The notes under the pieces were generated by a model. The model made no database searches. It saw only the letters and a list, made by a program, of their open reading frames with translations, and had not been told where the DNA came from. From contig CAZISM010000110.1 in assembly GCA_964541895.1 (NCBI GenBank), forward strand, positions 1-17,601: a stretch of DNA of 17,601 bases. Reading direction: 5' to 3'. Below, piece after piece: positions 8,544 through 15,643 of this stretch. Source of the stretch: CAZISM01 sp964541895 (GTDB taxonomy: Bacteria; Zhuqueibacterota; Zhuqueibacteria; Residuimicrobiales; Residuimicrobiaceae). Both the position numbers and the translations under genes were made by a program. Each line of letters starts with the position of its first letter. Within the stretch, counting starts at the first letter, position 1.

Positions 8544-8678
8544 ATGCAGGTTATTTCGGGGACTGAGATACAGATCATCAATCCTGTTCGTCAGGGTTCC
8601 AAAATGAAGAGCGTATCCGATATAGTGCCGACGGTATCAAAGACTCAACATCAGGAGCTGTCTCAATGCGACGATTGA
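8544..8678 (+). CDS. possible 44-residue leader ORF upstream of the GHL10-like gene
   Basis: ATG at 8544 follows GGAGGA (8529-8534) at nine bases, a better-placed Shine-Dalgarno than many real genes have. The frame runs 44 codons to TGA at 8676-8678 and overlaps the next gene's start (8666) by 13 bp in another frame. The peptide starts MQVISGTEIQIINP and ends QELSQCDD. It has no signal peptide, no membrane segment and no family I recognise. It could be a coupling leader, a decayed gene end, or chance. It also fills most of the 154-bp gap. Confidence 0.3.
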   Translation: MQVISGTEIQIINPVRQGSKMKSVSDIVPTVSKTQHQELSQCDD

Positions 8679-11600
8679 TTTTTTTGCTGCTTGTGCCGAT
8701 TGTGGCATGGTCCTCTGCCAGACAAACTCTTCCTTTGCGAGAAAATGGATCCATTCCGGCCTGGATTGTGCTCGGCTCGTTTCCGAATATCGAAATCTAT
8801 TTTCACGGCACGGCCTGTATCGGCTTTCATCGCGACTGGCTGCTTCCGTTGGGCGGGGAAGAAATCGCGTTGCTGGATGACAAAACCTGCCTGGAATACG
8901 AAACGGGCAAGAGCGCCGGCAGTCATACGGTTATCAGTCAGGCCAACGGCCTGCTGAACTTTCCCACCATTTTCAAGGTGGATGAATATGTGGTGGGCGT
9001 TGCTTACGCCTTCTGTCGGCTGCAATCGGATCGCGATCAACCGGTTCTGTTGCACATACGCAGCAACGATGGTGTCAAGGCCTGGCTTAATCACCGGCTG
9101 ATCCATGAACACCATGTCGGCCGACAGGTGGAAACGGAACAGGATCTGGTTGCGGTCGATTTGAAAAAAGGCGAAAATCCGCTGTTGCTCAAAGTCGACC
9201 AGGGCGGAGGCAAGTGGCAGCTTTTGGTGACGTGTACGGACCGGCAGAATAATCCTGTTCCAGGCATTGCCGCTCAAATAGAGAGCGATGATCGCATTGT
9301 CAAAACCGACAACGTCGCTGCTGCGCTTGCCGACTATGAGCTCGAATCTGACATAGCAGCCAGGACCCGGCCCAGATTCAGCATCAGCGAACATTTCTCA
9401 TTATATATCAATGACCGCCTTTGTGCCAAAGATGCGGATGAGTATGCTGTTTTTCCGGGAGAAGTAAATAGTTTAGAGATCCGGAAAGGGGATGAGGCTG
9501 CGCTGCGCACGCCGTTCCGGCTCGAATGGAGCCGCACTCTGCCCGATGGCCGCTCGCACACAGAACGAATCCGCTGGCCTGCCGCCACCTCACGCATTCG
9601 TCTGGATTTGGGGCTGTTTGCTGTTCCTGCCGTGTATAGCTATAAAGCGGGAGCTGTGTACCGCACCGCCAGCCGCTTCCATTTACGCATAGTCAATGAA
9701 AAGAGTGGCTCGCCTGTTGAGGAATGGTCTTTTTATCAAACCGTTGACGCATCGAACCGGAACGAAATCCTGCGACTGGGCGATGCCGAGCGTGTGCTAC
9801 ATCTGGGGTGGGATAATCCGAACCGCCGGCAACCTCTGGATCCGCCCGTCCTGCTTTCCCTGGACCCGCGCATTTTGTCCCATAATGACTCCATGGTGGT
9901 TTGCTGTCAGAGGAGCGGTTCCGCTTCCGGCACCGATGCGCAGGAAAAAGGAATAAACGGCCTGCTGAGAATTTCGCATACGGCTGACGGGAGGGTCGTA
10001 TGGCGGAAGAAAATAGCTGTAACTGAGCGCGCACAGCTGCAACGCATTCCTGTAAGCAAGTGGCAGCCCGGTGAATACAAAGTTGAATTTGTGCCGGCTG
10101 TAACCGGCACGCAGGATCATGACGGCCCGAGTCTGGTCTATCGCCGCCAAAAGAGGGACACGCTCCAGGTTTTGTTATCGCCGCTGGCGCCATGGGCGTT
10201 CCGACGCGATCGCTCCAGGCCGGAGGTGATCGTACACGATTTTCGTCGAGCCGTGGCCAGCTGGTCGACCGGCCTGCCGGAACGCGGCGATTGGGATTTT
10301 AGCGGAACGGGCGATCACGTCTCGCTGGTGAATTCATCCGGACACTGGGACCGTCCGCCGGTTGTACTGCAGCCGGGTTTGACCGGATGGTATGCCGTGT
10401 TCGCCACCGCGCACAACGGTTACTGTTATATCCAGCCGGGCCGACAGTCCATCCCCCGCGGCATCGGCAGCAGCGGCCGTTGCTTTGTCGACGCGCTGGA
10501 TATGACGGACGAAGCGTTGTCTATTTACCCGGCGATCGTCCCGGGATCCGGACTTGATGAGTTGCAGTTGATTCCTGTGACGTTTGCATCTGTACAAGAG
10601 ATCAGGACGAAAACATCCCACCCGCCTGTGCCGCTGGTGGGTATCGCGGATTGGGGGGATTTTGTCTGTCCGCCGCCGATCAAGCATAGCGCCGGCGGCA
10701 GGCTGGCCCCTGATCAGTACGATGCCTTGCTGAAAGGCCATGCAGAACTGGGTATGCATCAAATCGCGTGGGCGATCGGCCGAAGCGTGCTATTATATAA
10801 CAGCACGTTGCCGAACTCGACACGTTTTCCCGGCGTGCCTCTGAACAGGATAGCCGATCCGGAAGAGCGAGCTATGTATCAGGGCCATCATACCATGCTC
10901 GAACGTTCGGATCCGCTGGACGAAGTGTTGCGCCGGCGTGCCGAGTATGGCGTGCAGATCTCTCCCTGGTTGGCGATGAATCGACACTATGGCACTTTCA
11001 TGGACGAGGGGATTCACACCTCAGCCTGGTTCGTGGCCCACCCCCAATTTCACCGCTGGCATAAAAACGCCTATGGGCCCTGCGATTCTGAAGTAGAGTA
11101 CTATTTTCCGCAAGTGCGCCGGGACCGGGTAGATATCTTTTGTGAAGTGGCTGAGCGTAATCCGGACGGCATCGTGGTTGGCGCCTGCCGCCAGGTTCCC
11201 ATGCTGTTGTACCATCCTCTGATGGTGGCGGAATTCAAAAAACTGACCGGCATCGATCCGCTAAAGATCGATGGCCATCAGGAAAAGGAATTTGCACAAT
11301 GGATTCGTTGGCGCGCCGATTTCTTTACCATGACGCTGCGCGAGCTCAAGGAGCGGCTCGATCCGATCAGGAAAAAGCACGGCCGTCCCATTCCGATATC
11401 CATTCGCGTTCCTTCCAAAGGCTTTTTTATCAACCTGGCCCAGGGCCTGGATGTAGCGACCTGGTGCCGTGAACATCTGGTGGATCGTCTGCTGCTGGAT
11501 CCCCTGGAAGATGTGAACGGCCTCGGCAGTCATGATGTGCGACCCTATGTCGAACTGGCGCACCAGCATGCGATCGAAGTGTACGGCGCCGTTAACGGCA

Positions 11601-11884
11601 ATACCTATTGGAACTATGCGGTGCATTATAAAAGGGCGTTGGGATTGCTGCAGGCCGGTGTGGACGGCATCGAGTTGTACGAATCCAATAACCAGTGCAT
11701 TCTTTCCCAAGAGCGCTGGACCGTGCCGATGTTCGGCCATGCGGACGAGTTGAGCCGATTTTTACGTACCTCCAATATCGAAGCCTGTTATCCGGTATGG
11801 TCCCGCAATGCCGCTTCCGGCCATGACAATCATTCATTCGGTCGACAATGGTCTATCTATGGAAATGCGGGCAGCGTTCTATAA
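8666..11884 (+). CDS. secreted GHL10-like glycosyl hydrolase-like protein with N-terminal beta-sandwich domains
   Basis: The protein has 1072 residues; the start has AGGAG at 8653-8657. The signal peptide is about residues 1-18 (MRRLIFLLLVPIVAWSSA). Near residue 31, PAWIVLGSFPN opens a domain common in large secreted planctomycete-type enzymes. NDGVKAWLNHRLI (N134-D135-G136) and the following KKGENPLLLKV mark a PA14-like sandwich. Further beta domains fill about 250-640. From about 657 (LVGIADWGDF) a barrel of the GHL10/COG1649 kind begins: RRAEYGVQISPWLAMN, AWFVAHPQFHRWHK, YFPQVRRDRVDIFCEVAER, then PDGIVVGACRQVP (G835-R842), and later DGIELYESNN (E1003, E1006). In most relatives the DGI strand ends in an acidic residue (of DGIxxDF type); here it reads VVGA, so ordinary catalysis is doubtful. 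The six preceding genes are similarly exported. The substrate is unknown. Confidence 0.78.
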   Translation: MRRLIFLLLVPIVAWSSARQTLPLRENGSIPAWIVLGSFPNIEIYFHGTACIGFHRDWLLPLGGEEIALLDDKTCLEYETGKSAGSHTVISQANGLLNFPTIFKVDEYVVGVAYAFCRLQSDRDQPVLLHIRSNDGVKAWLNHRLIHEHHVGRQVETEQDLVAVDLKKGENPLLLKVDQGGGKWQLLVTCTDRQNNPVPGIAAQIESDDRIVKTDNVAAALADYELESDIAARTRPRFSISEHFSLYINDRLCAKDADEYAVFPGEVNSLEIRKGDEAALRTPFRLEWSRTLPDGRSHTERIRWPAATSRIRLDLGLFAVPAVYSYKAGAVYRTASRFHLRIVNEKSGSPVEEWSFYQTVDASNRNEILRLGDAERVLHLGWDNPNRRQPLDPPVLLSLDPRILSHNDSMVVCCQRSGSASGTDAQEKGINGLLRISHTADGRVVWRKKIAVTERAQLQRIPVSKWQPGEYKVEFVPAVTGTQDHDGPSLVYRRQKRDTLQVLLSPLAPWAFRRDRSRPEVIVHDFRRAVASWSTGLPERGDWDFSGTGDHVSLVNSSGHWDRPPVVLQPGLTGWYAVFATAHNGYCYIQPGRQSIPRGIGSSGRCFVDALDMTDEALSIYPAIVPGSGLDELQLIPVTFASVQEIRTKTSHPPVPLVGIADWGDFVCPPPIKHSAGGRLAPDQYDALLKGHAELGMHQIAWAIGRSVLLYNSTLPNSTRFPGVPLNRIADPEERAMYQGHHTMLERSDPLDEVLRRRAEYGVQISPWLAMNRHYGTFMDEGIHTSAWFVAHPQFHRWHKNAYGPCDSEVEYYFPQVRRDRVDIFCEVAERNPDGIVVGACRQVPMLLYHPLMVAEFKKLTGIDPLKIDGHQEKEFAQWIRWRADFFTMTLRELKERLDPIRKKHGRPIPISIRVPSKGFFINLAQGLDVATWCREHLVDRLLLDPLEDVNGLGSHDVRPYVELAHQHAIEVYGAVNGNTYWNYAVHYKRALGLLQAGVDGIELYESNNQCILSQERWTVPMFGHADELSRFLRTSNIEACYPVWSRNAASGHDNHSFGRQWSIYGNAGSVL

Positions 11885-11923
11885 AAGTCATCTTAACCTC
11901 CAATACTCAGGAAGGAGATCCTC

Positions 11924-13303
11924 ATGAGTCATGAAAATCGACCCGAAAATCAAAAAGGCTGTTCCCGTCGTCAATTTCTCGGCAGCGGCGCTGTGGCGTC
12001 GTCGTTTTTTATTGTGCCGCGACATGTGCTCGGCGGTCCCGGCTACCAGGCTCCCAGCGACAAGCTCAACGTCGCCTGCATCGGCATCGGCGGCAAAGGC
12101 TTTTCTGATTCTGAAAAAATGAAAACTGAAAATGTCATTGCCGTGTGCGACGTCAATGCCAACAATTTCGGCGTCAAACAGGGCGATCAAAAAGTCTCCA
12201 TAACAGACAACTTTCCCCAGGCCCGCATCTATAAGGATTTCCGGGTCATGCTGGAAAAGGAAAAAGATATCGAAGCCGTTACCGTCAGCACGCCCGATCA
12301 TACCCATGCCGTGGCCGCGATGATGGCCATGAGAATGCAAAAACACGTCTTTGTACAGAAACCGCTGACCCATACCATTCATGAAGCGCGGATGCTGGCG
12401 CAAACCGCAAAAGAGATGGGCGTGGTAACGCAGATGGGCAACCAGGGCCATGGCATGGAAGGCGGCCGCTTGATCTGTGAATGGATCTGGGATGGCGCCA
12501 TTGGTGACGTTCGCGAAGTACATTGTTACACCAATCGTCCTGTATGGGCGCAAAACCTGACAGCTCCCAAAGAGACGCCCAGCGTTCCGCCGCATCTGGA
12601 TTGGGACCTCTGGCTGGGTCCGGCCAAATGGCGCCCCTATCATCCGGCTTATGTGCCCTGGGCCTGGCGTGGCTGGTGGGATTTCGGCACCGGCGCGATC
12701 GGTGATATGGGTGCGCACATCATTGACCATGCCTATTGGCCTTTAAAATTAAAATATCCCTCCCGCATCTATGCCAGCTCGACGCCCTTTACCAACGACT
12801 CGCCGCCGCAAGCGGAAGTGTTGGTGTACGAATTCCCGGCGCGGGGCAAAATGCCGCCGGTAAAAATGACCTGGTGGGACGGCGGTTTGACTCCGCCCCG
12901 TCCATTGGAACTGGAAATCGGCCGCCGACTGGGAAATGACGGCGGTATTCTTTTTATCGGATCTAAAGGTATGATGATGTGCGGCACTTATGGCGATAAT
13001 CCACGTCTGATACCGGAGCAGCGCATGAAAGACTATAAACGTCCCGAAAAGACGATTCCGCGCTCTCCCGGCATTCATGAAGAGTGGATTGCCGCCTGCA
13101 AAAAAGGAGATCCGAAAGCGGCCACCACCAACTTTCAATATTCCGGCCCGCTCACCGAAACGATGCTGCTGGGCAATGTGGCAGTGCGTATGAAGGACAA
13201 AAACATGGTGTTCGAGTGGGATGGCGAAAAAGGTCAGATCACCAACTGCCCGGAAGCCAATGATCTGCTCCACTTTGAATATCGTCAAGGCTGGGTGCTG
13301 TAG
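11924..13303 (+). CDS. Tat-exported Gfo/Idh/MocA family oxidoreductase
   Basis: The protein has 459 residues, with AAGGAG (11912-11917) six bases before ATG. A twin-arginine signal is clear: SRRQFLGSGAVASSFF with a VLGG end. The Rossmann motif GIGGKG (G54-G59) and VIAVCDVN follow, indicating NAD(P) binding. The usual EKP motif reads VQKPLTH (Q145-K146-P147), a variant seen in exported members of this family. MGAHIIDHAYWPL (H265, D268) supplies the catalytic His/Asp-type positions of the C-terminal alpha/beta domain. Family members oxidise or epimerise sugars, often in the periplasm with a tightly bound cofactor; the substrate cannot be read from sequence. Length is normal for the Tat-type branch. 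It is the last gene before a strong terminator, in line with the upstream secreted glycosidase-like genes, so it may act on sugars they release. Confidence 0.9.
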   Translation: MSHENRPENQKGCSRRQFLGSGAVASSFFIVPRHVLGGPGYQAPSDKLNVACIGIGGKGFSDSEKMKTENVIAVCDVNANNFGVKQGDQKVSITDNFPQARIYKDFRVMLEKEKDIEAVTVSTPDHTHAVAAMMAMRMQKHVFVQKPLTHTIHEARMLAQTAKEMGVVTQMGNQGHGMEGGRLICEWIWDGAIGDVREVHCYTNRPVWAQNLTAPKETPSVPPHLDWDLWLGPAKWRPYHPAYVPWAWRGWWDFGTGAIGDMGAHIIDHAYWPLKLKYPSRIYASSTPFTNDSPPQAEVLVYEFPARGKMPPVKMTWWDGGLTPPRPLELEIGRRLGNDGGILFIGSKGMMMCGTYGDNPRLIPEQRMKDYKRPEKTIPRSPGIHEEWIAACKKGDPKAATTNFQYSGPLTETMLLGNVAVRMKDKNMVFEWDGEKGQITNCPEANDLLHFEYRQGWVL

Positions 13304-13339
13304 TGTTTTATGCGGTGCTTTTAGCGCAAAATGGCCCCA

Positions 13340-13372
13340 AACTGTCGGACACCTTCGAGGTGTCCGACAGTT
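13340..13372 (+). repeat. perfect 15-bp palindrome with 3-nt loop
   Basis: AACTGTCGGACACCT (13340-13354), loop TCG, then AGGTGTCCGACAGTT (13358-13372) form a perfect stem. No T-run follows, and a separate true terminator lies about 50 bp downstream. The unit could be a REP-like element, an mRNA 3'-end stabiliser or a protein-binding site. Confidence 0.8.
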
Positions 13373-13420
13373 GATTCCGGCTTGTCCGGGTCAGGATCCA
13401 GATTCCTGAAACCACTGCGT

Positions 13421-13465
13421 CCCGGTTACCGGAAACGCTTTTCCGGCGACCGGGTAATTTTTTTT
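13421..13465 (+). terminator. intrinsic terminator after the Gfo/Idh/MocA gene
   Basis: CCCGGTTACCGGAAA (13421-13435) pairs with TTTCCGGCGACCGGG (13440-13454) around the loop CGCT, with one G-U pair and one mismatch. TAA and then eight T (13458-13465) follow. This is a textbook intrinsic terminator for the plus strand. It separates the secreted-enzyme genes from the SDR and amidohydrolase genes, so the latter need their own promoter or read-through. Confidence 0.85.
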
Positions 13466-13516
13466 GTATCTGAATGAATCCGCACGGACTGCGCCGTGTT
13501 TTAAGGAGGATGATCC

Positions 13517-14320
13517 ATGAGCAAATCCTGTTTTGATTTAACCGGTCGCGTGGCGATCGTTACCGGTACCAGTCGGGGATTGGGGCAATATCTCGGGCGC
13601 GCCCTGGCACGGGCCGGCGCCGATCTGGTCATTACCAGTCGTGACAGCCGCTCCCTCGCCGCGTTTGAAAAAGAGATAGCAGACCTGGGCCGACGCGCCC
13701 TGCCCCTGGCGCTGGACGTGCGCGACCACGGCAGCATCCAGGCGATGGCGGAACAGGCTTTTGATCATTATGGCCGCATTGATATTCTGGTCAACAACGC
13801 CGGTTGCAATGTGCGCAAACCGGCTCTGGAGGTGAGCTGGGAGGATTGGAATCTTGTGCTCGATACTAACCTGCGCGGCACTTTTTTCGTGGCTCAGGCT
13901 GTAGCCAGAAAAATGATCCCGGCCCGCTATGGACGCATCATCAATATCGGTTCGGTGACCAGCGTGTTCGGTTATGCCGGACTGACCCCTTATTGCGCCA
14001 GCCGGGGCGGCACCAAACAACTCTCCATGAGTCTGGCGGATGATTGGGGGCCATTTGGCATCACCGTAAACACCCTGGCGCCGGGATGGTTTAAAACAGC
14101 GCAGAATGCCGTCATGTATGAAAACAAAGAGTGGGTGGATTACCTGGTGGACCGCATCCCGGTCAAGCGGCCAGGTCAACCAACCGATCTGGACGGAGCG
14201 GTTGTGTTCCTGGCCTCCGAAGAGAGCGCCTATGTAACCGGACAGATCCTGCTGGTGGATGGCGGCATCAGCACCGGAGCCACCAGAGCGTTGCCCGGAA
14301 GCGCCAAGCCGGCCAAATAG
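13517..14320 (+). CDS. classical SDR dehydrogenase, KduD/gluconate 5-dehydrogenase-like, with Lys-to-Arg active-site change
   Basis: The protein has 267 residues, and AAGGAGGA (13503-13510) lies six bases before ATG. It is a cytoplasmic Rossmann enzyme with TGTSRGLG near the N-terminus (NAD(P) binding), NNAG, S146 in NIGSVTS, and Y159 thirteen residues later, the classical spacing. The catalytic YxxxK reads YCASR: codon CGG puts R163 where lysine is expected, and the next lysine is K167. GWFKT and VTGQILLVDGGIS complete the fold. Overall similarity is to gluconate 5-dehydrogenase and KduD (2-dehydro-3-deoxy-D-gluconate 5-dehydrogenase), enzymes of uronate and aldonate catabolism. The exact substrate is inference, and the changed lysine may alter activity. 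A glycine/serine/lysine-rich C-terminal tail (about 255-267) extends past the usual end. It begins its own transcription unit after the terminator. Confidence 0.9.
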   Translation: MSKSCFDLTGRVAIVTGTSRGLGQYLGRALARAGADLVITSRDSRSLAAFEKEIADLGRRALPLALDVRDHGSIQAMAEQAFDHYGRIDILVNNAGCNVRKPALEVSWEDWNLVLDTNLRGTFFVAQAVARKMIPARYGRIINIGSVTSVFGYAGLTPYCASRGGTKQLSMSLADDWGPFGITVNTLAPGWFKTAQNAVMYENKEWVDYLVDRIPVKRPGQPTDLDGAVVFLASEESAYVTGQILLVDGGISTGATRALPGSAKPAK

Positions 14321-14365
14321 ACTGTAACGCAATTTTGTGGCAAAGGGCCGGTATTTATAGTATAT

Positions 14366-14380
14366 TGACTGAAGCAGTCA
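14366..14380 (+). promoter_or_regulatory. short dyad, possible operator
   Basis: TGACTG, loop AAG, CAGTCA form a perfect 6-bp dyad just after the AT-rich stretch TATAGTATAT (14356-14365), where a -10 element could lie. No matching -35 at proper spacing is visible, so a promoter here is only suggested. Confidence 0.3.
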
Positions 14381-14420
14381 CCACGCAACCCTGACTAGTA
14401 TTAATCACGACTATGCACCA

Positions 14421-14451
14421 CCAGGATACTTGCCTGGCTTGATTATCCTGG
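14421..14451 (+). promoter_or_regulatory. 8-bp dyad upstream of the amidohydrolase gene
   Basis: CCAGGATA (14421-14428) and TATCCTGG (14444-14451) are perfect inverted copies around a 15-nt spacer that itself contains CCTGG. It may be an operator or an mRNA leader hairpin about 70 bp before the start codon. No T-run follows. Confidence 0.35.
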
Positions 14452-14507
14452 CAAACTAAAGTAATCGGACCATACCATATTCTTCAATAGCAAAGCACAA
14501 GACGCGT

Positions 14508-14513
14508 GAGGAG
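14508..14513 (+). promoter_or_regulatory. Shine-Dalgarno site supporting a TTG start
   Basis: GAGGAG ends nine bases before TTG at 14523, ideal spacing. An out-of-frame ATG at 14518 is only four bases away and would give a 14-residue peptide ending at 14562, so it acts at most as a decoy. The alternative in-frame ATG at 14550 has no comparable site. Confidence 0.55.
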
Positions 14514-14522
14514 CAGCATGAT

Positions 14523-15611
14523 TTGCCTGTCCGTCCGTATATCAGCCGCATGCAACCCGTAGCCCAACCGCAGGCCCAGTTGCGCCGGCGCCACCACATC
14601 CCGGAACAGGCTCGCTTTCCTGTTATCGATGCGCATAACCACCTCTTCGGCGTACGCAAAGCGGAGGAGATGGTGCAAATCATGGACCAGGTGGGCGTGA
14701 GACTGTTCAATAACGTCACCGGCAATGCGCTGTTGCCCTGTACCGATAACACCTACTCGATAGAGCGGGTTCCTTTCCGGTTTTATGTCTATGAATACAT
14801 GGAGAAATTTCCGGGACGATTCAGCGCCTTTACCATGTCCGATTTCGCCCAGTGGGGAGATTTCGAGCTTTTAAAAACCGACGATTTTGTTGAAACCGCT
14901 CTGCTCCATCTTGAGCAGGATTTGGCGTTGGGCGCCAAAGGGCTCAAGATCACCAAAGAATTGGGGCTGAAATTTACCGATGGCCGGGGCGAATTGCTGC
15001 GAGTGGACGATGAGCGGCTGTTTCCCATTTGGCGACGCTGCGGGGAACTGGGAATCCCCGTGTTGATGCATGTCTCTGACCCGGTGGCCTTTTTTCTGCC
15101 CGTTCATGAGGGCAACGAGCATTACCCAACCTTGCGCGAGTTCCCCGGCTGGTCCTTTTACGGCAGTCGATACAGCAAGGAAGAGTTGTTGCAGCAGCGG
15201 AACAGAGTCATAGCAGCGCATAGCAGAACCCGGTTTATCCTGCCGCATGTGGCCAATCATCCGGAAGATCTAGAGTCCGTGGCGCACTTGCTGGATGCGT
15301 ACGCAAACGTTTTCATCGATTTTTCCGCACGCATCGATGAACTGGGCAGGCAGCCGTACACGGCACGAGAATTCTTTATTCAGTATCAGGATCGCATCCT
15401 GTTCGGCGTTGACATGCCGGTCAGTGCCGATATCTATCGCTGCTATTTCCGCTTTCTTGAGAGCAAGGATGAATATTTTGACTATCCCGATTACATCGGC
15501 CGCTGGGGCTACTCGCGCTGGAAGATCTATGGATTGTATCTGCCCGATCAGGTCCTGCAAAAAATCTATTACCTGAATGCCCTGCACCTGCTGCCGGATC
15601 TGCGCATCTGA
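14523..15611 (+). CDS. amidohydrolase-2 family metal-dependent hydrolase/decarboxylase
   Basis: The protein has 362 residues from a TTG start chosen for its Shine-Dalgarno site (ATG at 14550 would give 353). It is cytoplasmic, with no signal peptide. It is a TIM-barrel of the amidohydrolase-2 (ACMSD/gamma-resorcylate decarboxylase-like) kind. VIDAHNHLFG carries H38 and H40, LMHVSD carries H183, LPHVANH carries H242 and LFGVDMP carries D297; together these form the usual mononuclear metal site. GAKGLKITKELG lies on a middle strand. The segment FFLPVHEGNEHYPTLREFPG around 190-210 looks like a substrate-specific loop found in sugar-acid-type relatives. Members cleave C-N or C-C bonds or open lactones; the reaction here is unknown. 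It follows the SDR gene by 202 bp that contains two dyads, so it may be separately regulated. It converges on the minus-strand barrel gene. Confidence 0.85.
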   Translation: MPVRPYISRMQPVAQPQAQLRRRHHIPEQARFPVIDAHNHLFGVRKAEEMVQIMDQVGVRLFNNVTGNALLPCTDNTYSIERVPFRFYVYEYMEKFPGRFSAFTMSDFAQWGDFELLKTDDFVETALLHLEQDLALGAKGLKITKELGLKFTDGRGELLRVDDERLFPIWRRCGELGIPVLMHVSDPVAFFLPVHEGNEHYPTLREFPGWSFYGSRYSKEELLQQRNRVIAAHSRTRFILPHVANHPEDLESVAHLLDAYANVFIDFSARIDELGRQPYTAREFFIQYQDRILFGVDMPVSADIYRCYFRFLESKDEYFDYPDYIGRWGYSRWKIYGLYLPDQVLQKIYYLNALHLLPDLRI

Positions 15612-15622
15612 GCGCATTCCGG
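15594..15622 (+). terminator. GC-rich hairpin spanning the amidohydrolase stop codon
   Basis: CCGGA and TGCGC (15594-15605, with TC bulged) pair with GCGCA and TCCGG (15612-15622, with T bulged). The loop is ATCTGA, holding the stop codon TGA (15609-15611). A T-rich but broken stretch (TTGTTCCTGTTCTCTT) follows. It is a plausible weak terminator between convergent genes. Confidence 0.4.
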
Positions 15623-15643
15623 TTGTTCCTGTTCTCTTGCCTG

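Noticed and set aside
11888..12730. 280-codon minus-strand open frame
   Set aside because: It mirrors the Gfo/Idh/MocA gene, whose Tat and Rossmann motifs are unmistakable.
13538..14332. 264-codon minus-strand open frame
   Set aside because: It is antisense to the SDR gene and has no motifs of its own.
14356..14366. TATAGT/TATATT as the -10 of an amidohydrolase promoter
   Set aside because: The only -35-like hexamer (TTGTGG at 14335) is 15 or 20 bases away, so a promoter is not called; only the adjacent dyad is listed.
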